Shown here: positions 15,467-18,769 of the stretch, piece after piece
Position numbering within the stretch: position 1 is the first letter of the stretch
Layout: every line of letters begins with the position of its first letter
Source of the DNA: Alphaproteobacteria bacterium
Lineage (GTDB): Bacteria; Pseudomonadota; Alphaproteobacteria; Micropepsales; Micropepsaceae
Direction of reading: 5' to 3'
DNA: 18,769 nt
Assembly (NCBI GenBank): GCA_003131925.1
Contig: PKWC01000093.1
Coordinates: forward strand, 21,690-40,458
Translations under genes and position numbers: made by a program
Notes under the pieces: model-generated
Told to the model about the DNA's origin: nothing
Seen by the model: only the letters and a program-made list of their open reading frames with translations
Databases searched by the model: none

Positions 15467-15722
15467 TCTCAGCCGGCCAGGATGGTATCGGTTTGCTTGA
15501 TTCGCCGGAGTCGCTGATGGGTTCGGGTTGAGGTCGCGGCATATTATTTGTCATTCGGAGATTTCGTAGGGGATTCGCCCGCTGCGCACGCCCGAGATAC
15601 TCTAAATTGACGGCGGCGCCCGCGGCAACGGTCTGTGCCTTGAGCCCGCAACGGACGTCAGCGGCTCTTCTTCGCGGCTGCAATCCCAACCCGTCGCCGC
15701 ACAAAAAATGCCCCCAGAACCA

Positions 15723-17138
15723 TCAGTCGTCGTCCGGCGGAAGCAGCTTCAGGTTTTCGGGATGCATAGCGTTCGGAACCGCCGGCGCAGGTACCGGCAC
15801 GAATATCCGCGGCGTCGCCGAAAGATCGTAGAAATGCGCGAGATTGCCTGTTGACCGAGCGTCCGCGAAGGTCAGCTCGCCCATCGGAATACCGAAATTG
15901 AATTCGACGAAGCGCGCGACGCTGCCGAAATCCTGCTGCTCGTTGTTGATGTAGCGGTGCGGCGTGTAGGCCGATACGAAGATCAACGGCACGCGGAAGC
16001 CATACTGATAGCCGCCTTCCGGGTACGGAAGAATGGTCGGCGCCTCGTGGTCGTACCATCCTCCCCAATCGTCCCAGGTGATGATGATGGCTGTGCTGTC
16101 CCAATATGACGAACCGTCGGCGTTGCGGCACTGGCTGTTGCCTATCGCGTTGACCAGCCTCGCCACCCAGGCAGGGCCGCCGCCCGTGTTGATCAAGGCG
16201 TGATCCGAGAACTGCGCGGACGGTATGATCCAGCTGACACCTCGAAGTTTGCACGCGGCTATTTCCGGAAACGCTTGGAGCGGATTAAGTGCCAGGTTGT
16301 GCCGCCACAGCGCACCCTCGCATCGGCCATTGCTCGGCTTGCAGATGTGCTTGATCGCATCGGGCGCGCTCCACAGATCACCTGCGCCGGGAGTGTAATA
16401 ACGCCAGCTTACGGAATTGGCATCCAGCACATCGGCGAGAGTGAGATGTTCGAAACAGGGATAGATATGTTTCGACGGATTCTCCACGCCCTTTGCATTG
16501 ATCAATTGGACGCGCGTGGCAGGCGGGGCGATGCAGCCATTGATCGTCTGGCCTTTTGTCATCAAATTTTCCGCGGCAAAGGTTCCCTTGTGGTCGTCGG
16601 CTGGGCTCGGAGCCGAGGTGGCGCCGAAGAGGAACTGGTGGGCGGGAAAGCTCGGCCCCTGATTGGTCTGGAACATGTAGTTTGCCCAGCCGTATTGCGT
16701 CGCCAGGAACAGGTAAGGATTGAGAATGCCCGACGAGTTGTCGACGTACCTGAACATGGGGTTGGGCAGGCAAGAACGTATGCAAGTGATGTCGCCGGCG
16801 CCATCCATCCTGCACGTGTCTGTCGCCGCGTTCAGATCGCACATGACGACGAATTCCGCATGGGCGTGACCCAGATCGTAGCTGTTGGCCAGCGGGACGG
16901 GCTTGGGCCGAACGCTCCCTCCTTGCGCATTCCTGTCGAGCCAGTGCCCGGCCTGGATGTCGTACTCGGAGTCGTCGGGCTTCGTCTTGCAGCGCTGGCT
17001 GCTGCAGAGCGCGTAAAACAAATTGTCCGGTGTGCGGTTTTCCTGGACGATGATGACGATGTGCTCGAAGTTCGCGATCTGGGCAGAGGCGGGCATCGCC
17101 GTCAGCATCGCAACCAGTAGTCCGGCAAAAAGTTTCAT
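15723..17138 (-). CDS. Exported phosphoesterase (phospholipase C / acid phosphatase family)
   Basis: A 471-residue protein of the PF04185 family. Residues 1-19 are a signal peptide (LFAGLLVAMLTAMPASA). Family motifs: IVIIVQENRTPDNLF (28-41, metal-binding E and N), GPSFPAHQFLFGAT (161-174) with Ser163 the probable nucleophile, SWIIPSAQFSDH (302-313), WDDWGGWYDHEAP (355-367) with metal-binding Asp and His, and YGFRVPLIFVSAY. Such enzymes hydrolyse phosphomonoesters or phospholipids outside the cytoplasm, often for phosphate acquisition; which one applies here is not clear. Many cysteines in the central region suggest disulfides. The start at ATG 17138 is preceded by GGGAA. The 256-bp gap to the upstream-facing gene at 15466 contains no gene I can support. 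Confidence 0.88.
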   Translation of the reverse strand: MKLFAGLLVAMLTAMPASAQIANFEHIVIIVQENRTPDNLFYALCSSQRCKTKPDDSEYDIQAGHWLDRNAQGGSVRPKPVPLANSYDLGHAHAEFVVMCDLNAATDTCRMDGAGDITCIRSCLPNPMFRYVDNSSGILNPYLFLATQYGWANYMFQTNQGPSFPAHQFLFGATSAPSPADDHKGTFAAENLMTKGQTINGCIAPPATRVQLINAKGVENPSKHIYPCFEHLTLADVLDANSVSWRYYTPGAGDLWSAPDAIKHICKPSNGRCEGALWRHNLALNPLQAFPEIAACKLRGVSWIIPSAQFSDHALINTGGGPAWVARLVNAIGNSQCRNADGSSYWDSTAIIITWDDWGGWYDHEAPTILPYPEGGYQYGFRVPLIFVSAYTPHRYINNEQQDFGSVARFVEFNFGIPMGELTFADARSTGNLAHFYDLSATPRIFVPVPAPAVPNAMHPENLKLLPPDDD

Positions 17139-17276
17139 GTCGATTCCCGTGCTGCGCCGCCATGGGCCAGAGAGGCACGCTGTCCCCTATGGCATGTTAC
17201 ATCAGATCGCAAACAGGCTCTTTGGCCGAATCGAGCGACGGTGCGGCATTGGGGTGAGGGTGCGACCTTATATACT

Positions 17277-17326
17277 CCCGGACTGAAAATCCGCGTGTCG
17301 GCGGGTCGATTCCCCCTTTGGGCCCA
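17277..17326 (+). pseudogene. Degenerate 3' half of a tRNA-Phe gene
   Basis: CGGACTGAAAATCCG forms the anticodon arm with loop CTGAAAA (anticodon GAA, Phe). It is followed by a variable loop GTGTC, a T-arm-like GGCGG/GTCGATT/CCCCC with one mismatched stem pair and G in place of the first T of the loop, then TTTGGGC and CCA. This is the order seen in proteobacterial tRNA-Phe, but the D-arm and the 5' acceptor strand are missing upstream, and no GCCCAAA partner is found. It therefore cannot fold as a tRNA. Such 3' tRNA fragments are usually left behind by integration of a mobile element. A GCCCAG/CCGGGC hairpin (17322-17337, with one G-T pair) follows. Confidence 0.55.
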
Positions 17327-17356
17327 GCAAACCGGGCTTTGCGGAGCCATCGTGAC

Positions 17357-18304
17357 TCAGGCCCGTGACCCGCCATAATAGAGCATCACCGTGTGCTTGG
17401 CTTCGGCGAAGAAGAGCCAGCGCTCGATCAGTACACCGAAGGTGGAAAGTGATGCGGCGGTCGATGACAGTATGATCAGGGTGGTGCCTCCGATGTAGAG
17501 GCCGGTCACCATCAGGAGAACCGGCAGCCCGAAGGCCGCAATGAAGGAGATGCGGCGCAAGCGTGACGCATGTCTGCGCGCGATGCGAAAACCCATCTCC
17601 TTCAGCAGGTAGTTGTCGCTTGTGTGTGGTGGATCGAGCAGCCTCACCTGCCCGATGGCGCCGAGTCCGGTGGCTGACTCAGCTGTGCTTGCGGACGCAG
17701 TCCCGTCAATGTAGCGCCAATAGGCAAGCTTAAGAAGAGCTGCCGGCACCACTAGGGCTGCAGCGAGCCAAGCGAATGCCGGGCGGTCGATGCCAAATAG
17801 CGCGCCGAGCGCTGCCAGCCATAACGCGCCGGTCATCGCGGCAAGCGCGAGGTAGTTCGGCAGCACCCAGGCATTGGCCCAGCGCTGGATCGGTTTCAGC
17901 GAGCGGTAGATGTAGGCAGTGCAAACAACCGATGAGACCGCGCCGACAGCCGCGAGACCTCCGCAGGCGGCCCAGAATCCATCGCTGCGATGAAAGACAA
18001 CCAGGCCGATGCCAAACAGCCCGGCCGGAATGTAGGTTGCGAGCGCCACCAAACCCTCCCGCGACAGCCAGGACGAACGCCACTGAGAGATCGCGCGCCA
18101 TGCGCGCTCGGGGTGGCCGAGATGAAAGGTCGATGAGATCAGTCCGCCGGTGATCGCCGCCAGCGCAAGCGCGAGGCTGACCGGAGCGAAGAAGCGGTCG
18201 GGCGGCAACGTGTTTGCCACGGCAACTACGCCGAGCCAGAACAGCATCCCGTAGCCGGCGCCCGACGCGGTGGTGAAAAGAATGACCGAGAGCGCAGGAT
18301 GCAT
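17357..18304 (-). CDS. DmsC/SoeC-family membrane anchor of a molybdoenzyme complex
   Basis: A 315-residue integral membrane protein with about eight hydrophobic helices (roughly 8-30, 42-62, 83-104, 110-132, 147-170, 173-195, 250-270, 273-295). It shows the DmsC-family features MHPALSVILFTTASGAGYG at the start, STFHLGHPERAWRAISQWR, and SWLSREGL. DmsC-type subunits anchor a DMSO-reductase-like catalytic subunit and a ferredoxin subunit and exchange electrons with the quinone pool. The family also includes SoeC of cytoplasmic sulfite dehydrogenase SoeABC; sequence alone does not settle which complex this is. It starts 6 bp after the iron-sulfur subunit gene. Confidence 0.88.
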   Translation of the reverse strand: MHPALSVILFTTASGAGYGMLFWLGVVAVANTLPPDRFFAPVSLALALAAITGGLISSTFHLGHPERAWRAISQWRSSWLSREGLVALATYIPAGLFGIGLVVFHRSDGFWAACGGLAAVGAVSSVVCTAYIYRSLKPIQRWANAWVLPNYLALAAMTGALWLAALGALFGIDRPAFAWLAAALVVPAALLKLAYWRYIDGTASASTAESATGLGAIGQVRLLDPPHTSDNYLLKEMGFRIARRHASRLRRISFIAAFGLPVLLMVTGLYIGGTTLIILSSTAASLSTFGVLIERWLFFAEAKHTVMLYYGGSRA

Positions 18305-18310
18305 GTGCGA

Positions 18311-18769
18311 TCAGCGAGACAACATGCGATCGATCCAGCCGAGAATGCCGGCGGCATCGGATTCTGCAGGGACAAGCGCTGCATCCGCAGCTTGGGCTGG
18401 CCGCGCACGCGGAGGGAGATAACGGTTGACTGGCTTGTAATCGAGCTCGGGCATTGGGGCATAACCGCCGCGCGCCGTGACAAGCTTTGAAACGTCGGAC
18501 TCGGGGTCGCCCAGATCGCCGAAATGACGCGCCCCCACCGGACAGGTCGCAACACAAGCGGGCACCCGATCCTCGACTGCAAACGCGTCATTGTAGATGC
18601 GGTCGATGCACATGGTGCATTTCTTCATTACGCCGGAATCGTAATCGTACTCCCGCGCGCCATAAGGGCAGGCCCACGAGCAGAGCTTGCAGCCGATGCA
18701 GAGATCTTCGTTGACGAGCACGATGCCGTCTTCCGCCCGCTTATAGCTCGCGCCGGTCGGGCACACGGT
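18311..18769 (-). CDS. DmsB/SoeB-family 4Fe-4S electron-transfer subunit (partial, 5' end off the window)
   Basis: C-terminal 152 residues of a ferredoxin-type subunit of a molybdopterin oxidoreductase. The visible part has the cluster-binding blocks CIGCKLCSWACPYGAREYD, KKCTMCIDR and CVATCPVGARHFG, matching the DmsB/PsrB/SoeB arrangement that holds four 4Fe-4S clusters; an earlier CP (VCPTGASYKRAEDG) belongs to the preceding block. The N-terminal clusters are beyond the right edge, as presumably is the catalytic subunit gene. The protein ends with a longer, proline- and alanine-rich tail. The frame enters from the window edge; an internal GTG near 18766 is not the true start. Confidence 0.9.
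   Translation of the reverse strand, partial: TVCPTGASYKRAEDGIVLVNEDLCIGCKLCSWACPYGAREYDYDSGVMKKCTMCIDRIYNDAFAVEDRVPACVATCPVGARHFGDLGDPESDVSKLVTARGGYAPMPELDYKPVNRYLPPRARPAQAADAALVPAESDAAGILGWIDRMLSR

Noticed and set aside
15549..15600. TGTCATTCGGAGATTTCG stretch as a second dispersed repeat
   Set aside because: It shares only the first few bases with the element at 6031 and has no clear inverted structure; needs a genome-wide copy count.
15658..15722. Hydrophobic-basic tail (VLGAFFVRRRVGI) just after the phosphoesterase stop, like a frameshifted sorting signal
   Set aside because: The hydrophobic part is only about five residues and the frame upstream is a shadow of the phosphoesterase; no PEP-CTERM motif is present.
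1..18769. CRISPR arrays, rRNA genes, complete tRNA genes, transposases or integrases
   Set aside because: None seen on either strand; the only direct repeats are the WD40 and GloVer coding repeats.

Overview
The window is GC-rich, tightly packed bacterial DNA. It looks like a proteobacterial chromosome, most likely alphaproteobacterial. The evidence is the aerobic phenylacetate (paa) gene set, a DmsBC/SoeBC-type molybdoenzyme module and the overall gene style. The lineage is an inference, because no rRNA or marker gene is present.

Positions 1-5994 hold the aerobic hybrid pathway for phenylacetate breakdown. A divergent promoter region (about 2176-2372) separates paaG-paaZ on the minus strand (paaZ runs off the left edge) from paaABCDE on the plus strand. 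PaaABCE (with PaaD for maturation) epoxidises phenylacetyl-CoA, PaaG isomerises the epoxide to oxepin-CoA, and PaaZ opens the ring and oxidises the aldehyde. Two copies of a 12-bp motif, one inside a 28-bp palindrome, sit in the divergent promoter region and look like operators for an unseen regulator. The ligase (paaK), paaF/H/J and a regulator are not in the window.

Positions 5995-8897 are accessory: a gap with a small palindromic repeat and a possible gene remnant, a secreted protein with two TonB-C-like domains, an exported alpha/beta hydrolase, and an OmpA-like lipoprotein.

Positions 8898-13013 encode the most striking gene: one 1371-residue protein with an N-terminal TIR domain, a STAND-type P-loop NTPase, a single predicted membrane helix and 14 very similar WD40 repeats (two seven-bladed propellers' worth). 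This is the layout of an NLR-like sensor with a TIR effector, so an antiphage or cell-suicide role is plausible. The membrane helix would put the WD40 sensor outside the cytoplasm.

Positions 13138-17138 encode three exported proteins: a GloVer-repeat protein, a divergent secreted protein with an NLVxNGGFE start, and a phosphoesterase of the phospholipase C/acid phosphatase family. Positions 17139-17356 contain a degenerate 3' half of a tRNA-Phe gene. Positions 17357-18769 hold the membrane anchor and the truncated iron-sulfur subunit of a DMSO-reductase-type (possibly sulfite-oxidising SoeABC-type) complex on the minus strand.
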